From: Histomonas meleagridis | Taxonomy: Eukaryota; Parabasalia; Tritrichomonadida; Dientamoebidae | Assembly (NCBI GenBank): GCA_020186115.1 | Contig: WSYJ01000138.1 | Location: 62,001 to 126,000, forward strand | Direction of reading: 5' to 3' | Length of the DNA stretch: 64,000 bases | In this document: positions 50,269 through 60,084 of the stretch, in pieces | Position numbering within the stretch: the first letter of the stretch is position 1 | How the letters are laid out: each line of letters opens with the position of its first letter | The notes under the pieces: generated by a model | What the model saw: only the letters and a program-made list of their open reading frames with translations | Databases searched by the model: none | Told to the model about the DNA's origin: nothing | Program-made: the position numbers and the translations under genes

Positions 50269-50613
50269 GATAGAAATTCATTAGTAAAATTAAATTGTAC
50301 ATTAATGAAAATTATTATTGTCCGAAAATAAAATTTTAGCTTTTCTTTATTGATGTATTTCTAAACCGATAGCAAATTTGTTGATAAGTCAAATAAGTAT
50401 ACTAATCTTATTTTCATCATTTTGAATTTATATGATTTTGTTTTATATTTCGAACTATTAGTGCAACTCCATCTTGAAAGCATATAATTGTTCCGTTCCA
50501 CGCAACAAATGATCGCAAAAGCTATGATTGTGATCAGATCATATTGTATATGAAACCGTTAACTACAAAGAGGTATTCGGAGGTTTTGACACAAACAGAC
50601 CTCTGTTAATGCG
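50127..50613. other. Intergenic with a 29-base T tract
   Basis: No gene seen. A pure T run covers 50240-50268. It probably lies in the 3' flank of the preceding gene. Confidence 0.5.
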
Positions 50614-50633
50614 ACGGTTATGGTCTTCCTTTT
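50614..50633 (+). promoter_or_regulatory. RPL11 core promoter motifs (ACGGTT...CCTTTT)
   Basis: ACGGTTATGGTC starts 25 nt before the ATG and CCTTTT begins 14 nt after the start of that motif, matching the RPS4 promoter in both wording and spacing. This favours a shared M3/M5-like core promoter for ribosomal protein genes. Confidence 0.6.
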
Positions 50634-50638
50634 GAAGA

Positions 50639-51157
50639 ATGGCCCAGAAACAAAACAAGCTCAACGAAATCCGTGTTTCCAAGCTCTGCATCAACATCAA
50701 CCCTGGTTCAGTTGGTGATCAAGTTACACGTGCTTCCCGTGTTATCGAACAATTAACCAAACAAAAGGCTATGCTTGCCCGTTCACACCGTACAATTCCA
50801 AAGTTCGGTGTTCGTCGTAATGATAAAATCGCTGCTTATGTTACAGTTCGTGGTCAAAATGCCCTCAAGATCTTAAACGATGCTCTCCAAGTTCACGATT
50901 TTGAAATCAGCTCACACTGCTTCTCAAGCACTGGTAACTTTGGTTTCGGTATCAAGGAACACATTGATCTTGGTCTTAAGTATGATCGTGATATTGGTAT
51001 CCATGGTATGGACCTTTATGTTGTTCTTGAACGCCCAGGTGCACGTGTTGCTAAGAGGAAGCACTGCCGCTCAAGGATTGGTCCAAAGCAAAGGGTTACA
51101 AAGGAAGAAGCCAAAGAATGGTATATTCAAAAGTTCCAAGGCACTCTTCTTAAGTAA
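50639..51157 (+). CDS. RPL11: 60S ribosomal protein L11 (uL5)
   Basis: 172 residues, normal for the family (about 175). Diagnostic parts are IRVSKLCININPGSVGDQ, TIPKFGVRRNDKIAAYVTVRG, STGNFGFGIKEHIDLGLKYD and GIHGMDLYVVLERPG. It binds 5S rRNA in the large subunit central protuberance. Single exon with C-rich third positions as for RPS4. The stop TAA is within AGTAAAC, so it overlaps the TAAA poly(A) signal. Confidence 0.98.
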   Translation: MAQKQNKLNEIRVSKLCININPGSVGDQVTRASRVIEQLTKQKAMLARSHRTIPKFGVRRNDKIAAYVTVRGQNALKILNDALQVHDFEISSHCFSSTGNFGFGIKEHIDLGLKYDRDIGIHGMDLYVVLERPGARVAKRKHCRSRIGPKQRVTKEEAKEWYIQKFQGTLLK

Positions 51158-51412
51158 ACTAAATCATCGCTTTTACCTTATCCAAATTATTCTTTGAATA
51201 TTTTAATTTTTTTGAAACAATTTCCATTTTGAATTTCTTTCAACAAATCCATCTAACTTAATAATTGTATTACCATTTATAAAAGAAATAGTTTCTCTTT
51301 TCTTTTCGATAAATCATTTTAAAGAAAAGAAGTAAGAAAAGGAGCAAAAATCTTGTTCAAAAATTCAATGATTTACAAAGATTTTTTTTGAATCGAAAGT
51401 GGCATTTGGCCA

Positions 51413-54400
51413 ATGGAAGAGATTGCTCATAATTTTTTACAAGCATTTGCAGTATTAAGATCTAATGATAGTGATGCAATTAACAACATTACTCCAATTA
51501 TCGAAAATATGTGTTCAAATCTTTTTTCATTAGCTGCATTAACTGCAATAATTCAAACAAATCAAGAAGAATACTTTAGGTTTCAAGCAGTTCTTACATT
51601 AAAAATTACCATTCGTAAAACTTGGGCAGAACGTGAAAATAAAGGAGAATTAATACAGCATTTTCTTCAATTAGTCGTTAGGGAACCGAATAGTTTAATT
51701 CGTTCAAATTTTATCCATGTAATTGCTTATGCTATTGATGAAGGAACATTACCAATAGCTGTTAATTTTGCAACTTTTGCACTTCAAACAGCAGATCAAG
51801 TCCAAATTCATTCTGCTATATTACTTTTAGGTGAACTTATTGGTATTATCAATCCTAGTGATCAACTTACAAGCTTTATCGACAATTTATGTATTTCATC
51901 CACCAGTTTTAATAATATTGAAATTTCTATAGATGCGATTCAACTTGCTTTTGACTACCACAGGCCTCCCTATAATATATTAACAGAATCCATACAAAAA
52001 ATTTGGAGTTTTTCAGTATCATTAATTCCACAACTTATTAATGTTCCCGATAAATTTTGGGAATTATCATCAATTCTTGGCGATGCATATGAAAACGAAT
52101 GTTCTTTTACTAATTCCGAAGAACTTTTTCCAGTGATCTTTCCATACTTATTAAATCTTAACAAAGATGTTTCCCCTGAAATCAAGACGGGCATTATCTA
52201 TATCATTGATTCCATTTGTTATGTTGACAACAAATTTATCCTTAATGCGAATGTTTTACAACAATTATTCCAACAATATGTACAAATATCAATCAATGAA
52301 TTTAATCCAGAAGATGAATTTAATCTTCAAGACATTGATGTTTTTTCCAACATTTGTAAATCATTTTCATCATTTTTACCATTTATTGAATTAGTATTAA
52401 ATGTAATTCAACAACTTGTTGTTAATGATGCCGGAAAATGTATTTCAGTCTTAATATTAAAACATTGTTATCGAAGAGGACGGAAATATTTAATTGATTA
52501 TCTTGATGACATTGTTAATATATTATTAGTATCATTAGAATCACCAATAGTTATTACCCGAAATGCGACATTAACATCAATTGAATCATTTATTATGGAA
52601 TTCCAAATCGATGCACAATGTTATGTTAAATCATTTGAAGATGTAATTATTAAATTACTTAAAGTTAGTCCATCATATGAATTATTAGAGAATTTAACAA
52701 TGTTAATTAATTTCTCGATGGATTCGGATGAAATTTATGATGAATTATTCCCAATATTATTAAATTTAATAACAAATTCTAATGCAGAAAGTTTAATACA
52801 TATTTTCCCTACTTTTGCAGTATTAAATCGTTGGTCGAACATTGGTGTTAGAGAACAATTTAATGTTGTTTTAAATATATTACAAAGTGCTATAACAAAT
52901 CCAAACTTAAGTTTCATTAAACATATGGCAATTGAATGTTTATCTACATTAGCACAATGTAATCCAGATCAATTTGCATCAATATTACCACAATATGTAC
53001 AATGTTTAATTGAAGGAATGATGTCTAATGATGATACATTAATATGTTCATGTTTGAATTCATTTGGTACATTATTATTATTCGCTACTAAATATATGCA
53101 ACCTTTTATCGAACAAATAATTCCAATAGTTAATGAATTATGTAATAGAGATAAAACACTTGAAATCCAAATGTTAGCTGAAGAAAAAGATATTAAGAAA
53201 AATGGAGTTGATCAATATGATTTCGATACACAAGCATTAGAAACATTTCAATCTTCAGCTTCATTAGAAGTTGCAGGTGGAGCATTTTTAGTCTTTTCAT
53301 CAATCATTGAACAATTTCCTCAATACTTAGCTAATTGTATTGAAGAATATTATAATAAATTTAGGATATTAACTGATTCAGTGATAACGCAATCGAATGA
53401 AAAGGCTTGTAAAGGTTTAATGTTTGTTTGTAATGCAATTAAAACATTAGATTTCAAAGTGCCGGTAATAATTAATAACTTTGTTATTAGTTTATTAAAG
53501 ATGATCGAAGGAACGAATTCTGATAATGTATTAGAATTAGCAATTACATCTTTAGCTAAGTTAATTATATCTGTTGATCTTCAAACTTTAGGTCAATCTT
53601 CAATTGAAATGATAATTAATTTATTAATTGCAATATTACAATGTAATTTATTACCTTTATATGATGATGATGAAGAAGAAGAAAAGTTTTTATCTGATGA
53701 ATTTTATGCGCCTGTAAATTATTTAATATTTTCATTAATCGAAATTTTAGATCAACAAACATTAACAGTAATATTTACAAATGTAATACCCGAAGTATTA
53801 CGTTATGCTAAAAGTAATGATATTAATAATCAAACATTTTCATTAGAAATTCTTGAGAAATATTGTGAAAAAGCATTAAATATTACGCCGGACTTTTTAC
53901 AAAGTATTTTACAATTATCATTAAATGTAATACAAAATAATGAATCAATAGGTTTTTATTGTATTAAAAGATTTGTAACTATTTGTCCCGACTTAATTAA
54001 AGCTAATTTGGAACAAATATTACAAATTTCTTCTGCGAAATTGACTGAAAAGAAACGTAAAGTTTCAAGTAAGATTTTGGCTATGTGTGATAACTGTGTA
54101 ACTGCAATCGGTGCAATAGCTATGAATATATTACAAGATCAATTCCCTCTACAACAATATATGCATATACTATTGGAGAAAATGCCTGCGCAAGTGGACG
54201 AGGCTGAAAACCCAGACATGTTCGTCCTGTTTTTTTGGATATTGGAAAAAGGAATAAATGAAATAGTTCCAGACGCTATAGCTGTTCTCGCAAGACTGTT
54301 CGCAAGGTCACCTCAACAACTCGCTGAAACTTCTTTAAGTCCCGAAGTTTTACAGAATTTGAAAATTGTTCTGGTGAAATTGTTGAAGCAATGCCAAAAT

Positions 54401-54478
54401 GGTGAAGAAATTTGTAGAAGAGCGCTCGGAAATAATAAAACAAAAATGAGATTGTTACAGGAAATACTCTCGCAATGA
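51413..54478 (+). CDS. Importin-beta family karyopherin (Kap123/importin-4-like)
   Basis: 1021 residues of HEAT repeats. The N-terminus has the importin-beta N-terminal (Ran-binding) pattern: helix A, then FRFQAVLTLKITIRKTWAE. An acidic loop (YDDDEEEEKFLSD, about 755-767) occurs where importin-4 and importin-5 relatives carry acidic insertions. It should ferry ribosomal proteins or histones into the nucleus with RanGTP release. Single exon. The start is preceded by TTTGGCCA directly before ATGG, shared with the other HEAT karyopherin-like gene. Confidence 0.85.
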   Translation: MEEIAHNFLQAFAVLRSNDSDAINNITPIIENMCSNLFSLAALTAIIQTNQEEYFRFQAVLTLKITIRKTWAERENKGELIQHFLQLVVREPNSLIRSNFIHVIAYAIDEGTLPIAVNFATFALQTADQVQIHSAILLLGELIGIINPSDQLTSFIDNLCISSTSFNNIEISIDAIQLAFDYHRPPYNILTESIQKIWSFSVSLIPQLINVPDKFWELSSILGDAYENECSFTNSEELFPVIFPYLLNLNKDVSPEIKTGIIYIIDSICYVDNKFILNANVLQQLFQQYVQISINEFNPEDEFNLQDIDVFSNICKSFSSFLPFIELVLNVIQQLVVNDAGKCISVLILKHCYRRGRKYLIDYLDDIVNILLVSLESPIVITRNATLTSIESFIMEFQIDAQCYVKSFEDVIIKLLKVSPSYELLENLTMLINFSMDSDEIYDELFPILLNLITNSNAESLIHIFPTFAVLNRWSNIGVREQFNVVLNILQSAITNPNLSFIKHMAIECLSTLAQCNPDQFASILPQYVQCLIEGMMSNDDTLICSCLNSFGTLLLFATKYMQPFIEQIIPIVNELCNRDKTLEIQMLAEEKDIKKNGVDQYDFDTQALETFQSSASLEVAGGAFLVFSSIIEQFPQYLANCIEEYYNKFRILTDSVITQSNEKACKGLMFVCNAIKTLDFKVPVIINNFVISLLKMIEGTNSDNVLELAITSLAKLIISVDLQTLGQSSIEMIINLLIAILQCNLLPLYDDDEEEEKFLSDEFYAPVNYLIFSLIEILDQQTLTVIFTNVIPEVLRYAKSNDINNQTFSLEILEKYCEKALNITPDFLQSILQLSLNVIQNNESIGFYCIKRFVTICPDLIKANLEQILQISSAKLTEKKRKVSSKILAMCDNCVTAIGAIAMNILQDQFPLQQYMHILLEKMPAQVDEAENPDMFVLFFWILEKGINEIVPDAIAVLARLFARSPQQLAETSLSPEVLQNLKIVLVKLLKQCQNGEEICRRALGNNKTKMRLLQEILSQ

Positions 54479-55258
54479 TTATATATATAAATAATAAAAA
54501 GAAATATATTATTTTCGCTTTGTTAATGCTGAAATTATATAGAAAATAATGTGTTATGATATCGAAATCATATTCTGTTAATTCCAAATAAAAAAAATGT
54601 CTTCTTTTTTAGGGAATTTCAGTACAATATTTGTAAAAGGCAATGCATTATATGATATATTGATTAAAAATTCTTGATTACTGCATTAGTATTTTTTAAT
54701 TTGGTATGTTTTTTCTATTATGCATTTCAGAAATTGTTTCTTATTTATGTTCACTAATGCATCTAAAGAAGCTTTGGAAGCAGCAAACCGAACTTATAAA
54801 ATGTGTGATTACATTGTTGTCATGATAAATTTCTTCCTTTTACCATCATGTTTTGAACATTGCATCATTTATTGATGAAAAATATCCTCTTGAAGGCAAG
54901 AAAGCATCACTTATTGTTACATCTGATGGCTCATTAGTTTCATTATATCACCAATTTATATGGTATATTGAAAATTTAAAAAAGATGTTATTTTATAAAG
55001 AGAACCAAGATATTTCAAATAGAATTTTATCACCATTTCCAAGCATTACTACGATTTTAAATTATAATGAAAAATTTAATAAACCACAAAAATTAATTTC
55101 ATTAATGTAAAGCGTAAATAAATCCCCTTACCTGAGGTTATATATGAAAAAGTTGAATGATGTGGAAGGTCAAATTCAGAAAGAAGTCCGATAATTCTAT
55201 AGTCAAATTTGTGTGAAGGGTGCCCCTTTTCTATTCAAAATGAAACGATATCGTTTTT
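54479..55258. other. Intergenic with a coding-like relic
   Basis: Near 54750-54830 and 54853-55110 two adjacent frames read like pieces of one protein (TNASKEALEAANRTYKMCDY; then FIDEKYPLEGKKASLIVTSD), separated by a stop and shift. The family is not recognised; I treat it as a decayed gene. AAACGATATCGTTT at 55244-55257 is a perfect 14-bp palindrome directly before the ATG of the next ankyrin gene. Confidence 0.4.
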
Positions 55259-57777
55259 ATGAGTTTTCAAAGTTTTTCAAACATGAATGAATTGGAACTT
55301 CTCCAAAGAATTCATCAAGTCATCACTAATTTAAGTAGAGAAAATTTTGCACAATCACTAAGTTCAATACTTGAAACAATTAAATCTCAATATTCATATT
55401 CTATTTCCTTAATTATCAGCCAAATTATATCTTCACCATTTACAATTCTGGAGAAAGATTTTAATTTGTATATTGATTTTATGAGAGAAATTGAAAAATT
55501 TGAAGAAATTAATAACATTACACCAACAATATTCGAAATATTTAAAGATTTTACTCTAGATGGAGACATACATGACGCAAATTATTTTTTTGGAATCCTA
55601 TATGAACAAGATTTAATTGATCTTCGCACTATTCAAAGTTTAAAATGTCCATATTTTGCCCATTTTATATCAAAAGAATACCTTAAACCAAGTAATAACG
55701 TTCCTTTTACTAGTTATATCATTGACAATTATGAAGAACTTTCAAAGAATGATTGGGAACTTCATAAAAAATATATTAAAGAAGGACATAATCAGGATGA
55801 ACTTGCAAAGATAATTCGAAATGATGACATAGAAAAACTCCAAGAAATGGCTTCACATCCAAATTTTGATTTTGATCAATATATTGAACCATCACTTTAT
55901 GAAAGATGTGATGTAATAAATAATGAAAACACTACACTAATTGATTATGCAGCATTTTTCGGCGCGATTAATTGTTTTAAATATTTGTTAATGAATGGTG
56001 CAAATGTTGAAGATACAGGTGGATATGCAATTTCAGGTGGAAATTTTGAAATTGTTCATTTATGTGAACAGAATCATTCATCTTTTTATGGAGCGTTTGA
56101 ATCAGCAATTGTATTTAATCGAAATGATATTTTTTATTATCTATATGAAAATTATTCTAAAGGGAATAAAATTTGTAGACTTAGTAGTCTCGAAGAATTA
56201 GGGGTGTATTGTGTTATGTATAACAATTTTGAAATTTTATCATTTCTAATTGAAAAAGGTATGAAAATTAATGAAAAAATTATTGCTCAAATATTAAAAA
56301 CGGGAAACTTATTCCTCTTTAAATATTTATGTAATGAAAATCAATTTCCAAAAGATGTTTTAATTATGGCATCAGAATCAGGAAATGTTGAACTTGTTCA
56401 ATATATATTACAAATAAAAAACATAGATATAAATTATAAAAACATTTTTTTGTTTTATTTAAATTTTGTTTTAATATTTCGATGTTTCTCAATATTATTT
56501 GGAAATTATTTAAATTATTTTATACAGCACTTATTTATGCATCTAAATTTGGTCATCCAGAATTAGTTAAGTTCCTTCTAAAACAAACTGGAATTGAAAT
56601 AAATGCTAAAACTATTTCTATATTTAATTTGCAATTTTATGTAAAATAAATTTCATGTTTCAAAATAATATTTGAAATTTAAATGAACTATTTAATACAG
56701 CACTTGCACTTGCATCATATAATAATCATTGCGAAGTTACTAAATTACTTCTTGAGCAAAAAGGGATTGATGTTAATTGTAAAAATGATATTTCACTTAA
56801 TATTATGAAATTTCATATTAATATATGGAATTTATTCAAGTTTTTTGATACGCCAATTAATTTAGCATGTAAAAGAGGTCATATTGATATAGTTAATTTA
56901 CTTCTGATACAAAAAGGAGTTGATGTAAACCTGCAAAATATTCGTTTATTTGTATTAAAGTTTATTATTATAATTTTTTATTTGAAAATAATATTTGGAA
57001 ATTATTTGATTTATTTAATACAGCACTTATATGGGCATCATCTAATGGATATTCTGAAATTGTTCAATCTCTTCTTAAATGTGAAAAAATTAATGTTAAC
57101 ATTAAAAGTATTTATATATTTAATATAATATTTTCTTTACAAATTTTCTATTCATCGAAAATATTTGGGGATTATTACATTTATTATTTACTGCATTATT
57201 CGGAGCATCTCAATACGGTCATATAAAGATAGTGCAATCACTTCTTGAACATGAAGGAATTGATATTAATTCAAAAGATATTTAATTAATTCATTTAATT
57301 TTCATGAAATCAATTTGATGTTATTAAATAATATTTGGAAATTATTCAAATTATTTTATACAGCACTCATATTTGCTGCTCAGAAAGGTAACGTAGAAAT
57401 AGCTCAATTGCTCCTTTCACAAAATGGAATTGATATTAATGCTAAAGATATTTGTTTGTTTTATTTAAAATTTCTTTTGAATTTATAATGTCTCTCTATA
57501 ATATTTGGAAATCTTTTAAATTATTTAACACAGCTCTTTCTTGGGCTGCTCAAAATGGTCACACTCAATTTGTTAAATTACTTCTTTCGCAAGAGGAAAT
57601 AAAAACAAATATCAAAAATATTTATTTGCTGGTTTTAATATTTGTTTTAATATCAAAAAATTTCAAAATAATATTTGGAAATAATTTTTAATACTTCAAA
57701 CAGCATTTTCACTTGCAACCGAAAATTCACATGATGAAATTGCTAGACTGCTCGATGTAACATCTAATCTCTCTTAA
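55259..57777 (+). CDS. DUF3447-ankyrin protein with interrupted repeats
   Basis: ATG 55259. The open part to 56566 (435 codons) carries the N-terminal region, DUF3447 (about 220-300: LIDYAAFFGAINCFKYLLMNGA, YAISGGNFEIVHLCEQ) and the transition to ankyrin repeats. Eight spacers with D-codon positions 56441, 56611, 56784, 56937, 57107, 57277, 57447 and 57617 separate open ankyrin modules. The last module (TAFSLATENSHDEIARLL) ends in a short tail and TAA at 57777. In-frame stops occur inside spacers (for example TAA at 57283) but not in modules. One spliced gene is inferred. It faces the pseudogene at 58037-58768. Confidence 0.7.
56441..57702 (+). repeat. Ankyrin-module/spacer units on a 170-nt lattice (8)
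   Basis: Steps between units are 170, 173, 153, 170, 170, 170 and 170 nt. The 153 step comes from a spacer 17 nt shorter, the same change seen three times in the 18.7-21.1 kb array; the 173 step from a spacer 3 nt longer. The conserved spacer block around TATTTGGAAATTATT is the same as in the other arrays. Confidence 0.85.
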
Positions 57778-58036
57778 TAAAACACAGAGATAACTTTTTT
57801 TTATAATTAATTCAATCATTATGATATTCAAAATTTTGTAAAATTATCCAAAATTGCATCTCGATCACAACATCCAAAATAGTTTATCAAGTTTTGCATG
57901 CATTTTATTATAAATGTCTAACTATTTCATGAATTTGAACAAAAGATTTTTCCAAACACCTCCTAAATAGTGATTCGTGGACTGTACATGAAATTTGAAT
58001 ATTATTGGAATTGGTCTGAGGTTGTGAATTGATCCA
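57778..58036. other. Convergent gap, no gene seen
   Basis: Short gap between two ankyrin loci whose 3' ends face each other. No supported frame. Confidence 0.45.
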
Positions 58037-58768
58037 TTATTTTAATGCAATCATAAGCGCTGTATTAAACAATTTAAATAATTTCCAAATATTGTTTTGT
58101 CTCACATCATTAAAATAAATTTTATCTTTCGCATTAATATCAATTTCTTTTTGTTTTAAAACGTATTCAACAAGTTCAATATTTCCTGATCCAGATGAAA
58201 AAACCAAAATATCATGCGGAATTGAATGATTTTTAAGAAAATTTTCAACTAAAAAAATTTTTCCAATAATTACTGCTTCATTAACAACATCATCATTGAT
58301 TTTCATTCCTTCTTTAAGTAAAAATGAAAATATTTTAAATATTTTAAAAATATCATTTCGATGAAATTTAATTGCTATTTCATAAGCATCTTTAAAAGAT
58401 GAATGATTTTGCTCACATATATGGATAATTTCTTCATTTCCACCTGCAACTGCATATTCACCTGTATTATTTACATTTGCATTATTCAAAAGTAAATATT
58501 TGAAACATTTAATTGATCCAAAGAATGCTGCATAATCAATTAATGTAACATAATAATCATTAATAAATCAACATCTTTCATAAAGGATGATTCAATGGTT
58601 TGATTAAAATCAAAATCATTTTGTGATGATATTTCTTGAAGTTGCTATTTCATTTGGATTATGAGCTTTCCTCATTAATTTATTATGTAATTCCCAATCG
58701 TTCTTTGAAAGTTCTTCATAATTTACAAAATCATGTTCCCTTAAAATTCCTAATTTTTCTTTAGACAT
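58037..58768 (-). pseudogene. Truncated DUF3447-ankyrin copy
   Basis: ATG 58768 starts close to YEELSKNDWEL, so the N-terminal about 100 residues are missing. An internal deletion around 58645 removes the usual IIRNDEIEKLQE segment, with loss of frame; a further shift lies near 58590-58560. The open part 58489-58037 covers DUF3447 (YAVAGGNEEIIHICEQNHSSF), has lost the YLYEN segment (RNDIFKIFKIFSFLL), and ends after one ankyrin start (TALMIALK). Here the spacer segment QNNIWKLFKLFN is in frame with both sides. This looks like a decaying duplicate. Confidence 0.75.
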
Positions 58769-59079
58769 TTAATGTACAAAATAAACATCCTGGTTGTTTT
58801 TTACAATGTTTGGTTCAATAAAATCATGTTCCATTTGGTTCAAAAGCCAAAAAAAAGAGTACAGAGCGTGATAAAGAAAGAAAGCAGAAACAAAGGTGTC
58901 AAAAGAGAGGATCTCTAGAATGACGCAGATTAAATAATTATTTTTTTAAAAAATAAATTCCTTTAATAATGAAAATTTATTTTCTCTATTGTACAGAGAT
59001 TATTGAGATTATTATGAAAAATTTCGAAAACGATTTTTTGACAAGATATTTTCATTTTTTTTCTAAGCCCGTATTTGAC
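58769..59079. other. Divergent gap, no gene seen
   Basis: AT-rich. No supported frame. Confidence 0.45.
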
Positions 59080-59089
59080 ACGGTTATGA
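59080..59089 (+). promoter_or_regulatory. ACGGTTATGA promoter motif before the ArfGAP gene
   Basis: Lies 26 nt before the ATG, the same position as in RPS4 (26), RPL11 (25) and the leftward Rab (24). No CCTTTT partner is seen here. Confidence 0.5.
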
Positions 59090-59105
59090 GGCAGTAAAAC
59101 AACGA

Positions 59106-59744
59106 ATGGATGAAATAAAAAATGAGTTAATGAAAATACAGAGTCGTCCAGAAAACCAAAAATGCGCTGACTGTGGATGTAAAAATCCAGTATGGGCTAG
59201 TGTAACATATGGTATTTGGATATGCATTGAATGTGCAGGAAAGCATCGTGCGTTGGGAATTCATAATTCTTTTGTTAGATCGCTGGCATTAGATAAATGG
59301 AATGAGTCACAACTAAAAATAATGAGAGTTGGTGGAAATCGTAGAGCAAAAGAATACTTTAAATCTATTGGAATAGAAAACCTCCCAATTGCATCCAAGT
59401 ACTGTTCAAGGGGAGCACACCAATATGCAAAAAAGCTTAGCAATGAAGCTGGTGAAGCTTTTACAAAGCCCGAACCAATTGAACCAGAAATTCCACAAAG
59501 TCAGCCACAACCAAAGATAACAAAATCAGAGTCTGCGCCAATGCCACTTAAAAAGATTGTTTCCAAAGAAACTAAACAAATTCAACAAAGTCAAGATGAT
59601 CTTCCTTTAATGCTACAACCAACAGTGCAAAAAGGAAACATAAGACAACGCAAGCCAGGAAGCAAAGGACCAAATAGGGTTTCAATCATTAAGCTATCAC
59701 CAGATAAATCTTTTGATGATCTTCTTGATGAAGAAACGTCCTAA
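59106..59744 (+). CDS. ArfGAP domain protein
   Basis: 212 residues. Residues about 5-120 form an ArfGAP domain: zinc ligands Cys20, Cys23, Cys40 and Cys43 (CX2CX16CX2C), [13 protein letters not shown], and the arginine finger Arg48 in [14 protein letters not shown]. It stimulates GTP hydrolysis on Arf proteins at Golgi or endosomal membranes. The remaining about 90 residues are Pro/Gln/Lys-rich and unstructured, without an ALPS helix or other domain. It is closest in plan to ArfGAP1/SMAP-type proteins; the subgroup is uncertain. Confidence 0.93.
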   Translation: MDEIKNELMKIQSRPENQKCADCGCKNPVWASVTYGIWICIECAGKHRALGIHNSFVRSLALDKWNESQLKIMRVGGNRRAKEYFKSIGIENLPIASKYCSRGAHQYAKKLSNEAGEAFTKPEPIEPEIPQSQPQPKITKSESAPMPLKKIVSKETKQIQQSQDDLPLMLQPTVQKGNIRQRKPGSKGPNRVSIIKLSPDKSFDDLLDEETS

Positions 59745-60084
59745 AGAACTTAAGCCTCCAAGCAGTGCAATTTCATTTGCGTACTATGGTCTCGTTATCA
59801 AATGAAATTCCGGTAATTTAGAATAAATATTTCTTTTAATATGTTTTGTTATATAACAAGAAATTTTAACAATGCTTTATACGTGCCCTTGGAAAAAAAA
59901 TTATAATGTTCATATCTCATTGAAATTTGAAATGATTAATCATTAAAATAATTTTGAATACCCTTCAACCCATTCTAAAATATTCTAGAAACATTTCTAA
60001 ATGGTGCTTATATCCATAAAGTTAAAATATTTCTTCTTCAATAAAACTTTAATTTGTTAAGTGTTTATCTGAAAAGTGCTAAAA
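59745..60084. other. Intergenic, no gene seen
   Basis: 340 bp AT-rich gap with the 3' flank of the ArfGAP gene and promoter of MED7. No supported frame. Confidence 0.45.

Noticed and set aside
3554-57700. Ribosomal frameshifting as the explanation for the ankyrin arrays
   Set aside because: It would need a shift in every spacer, and the spacers contain stops in several frames and require different phases, so translation through them cannot work.
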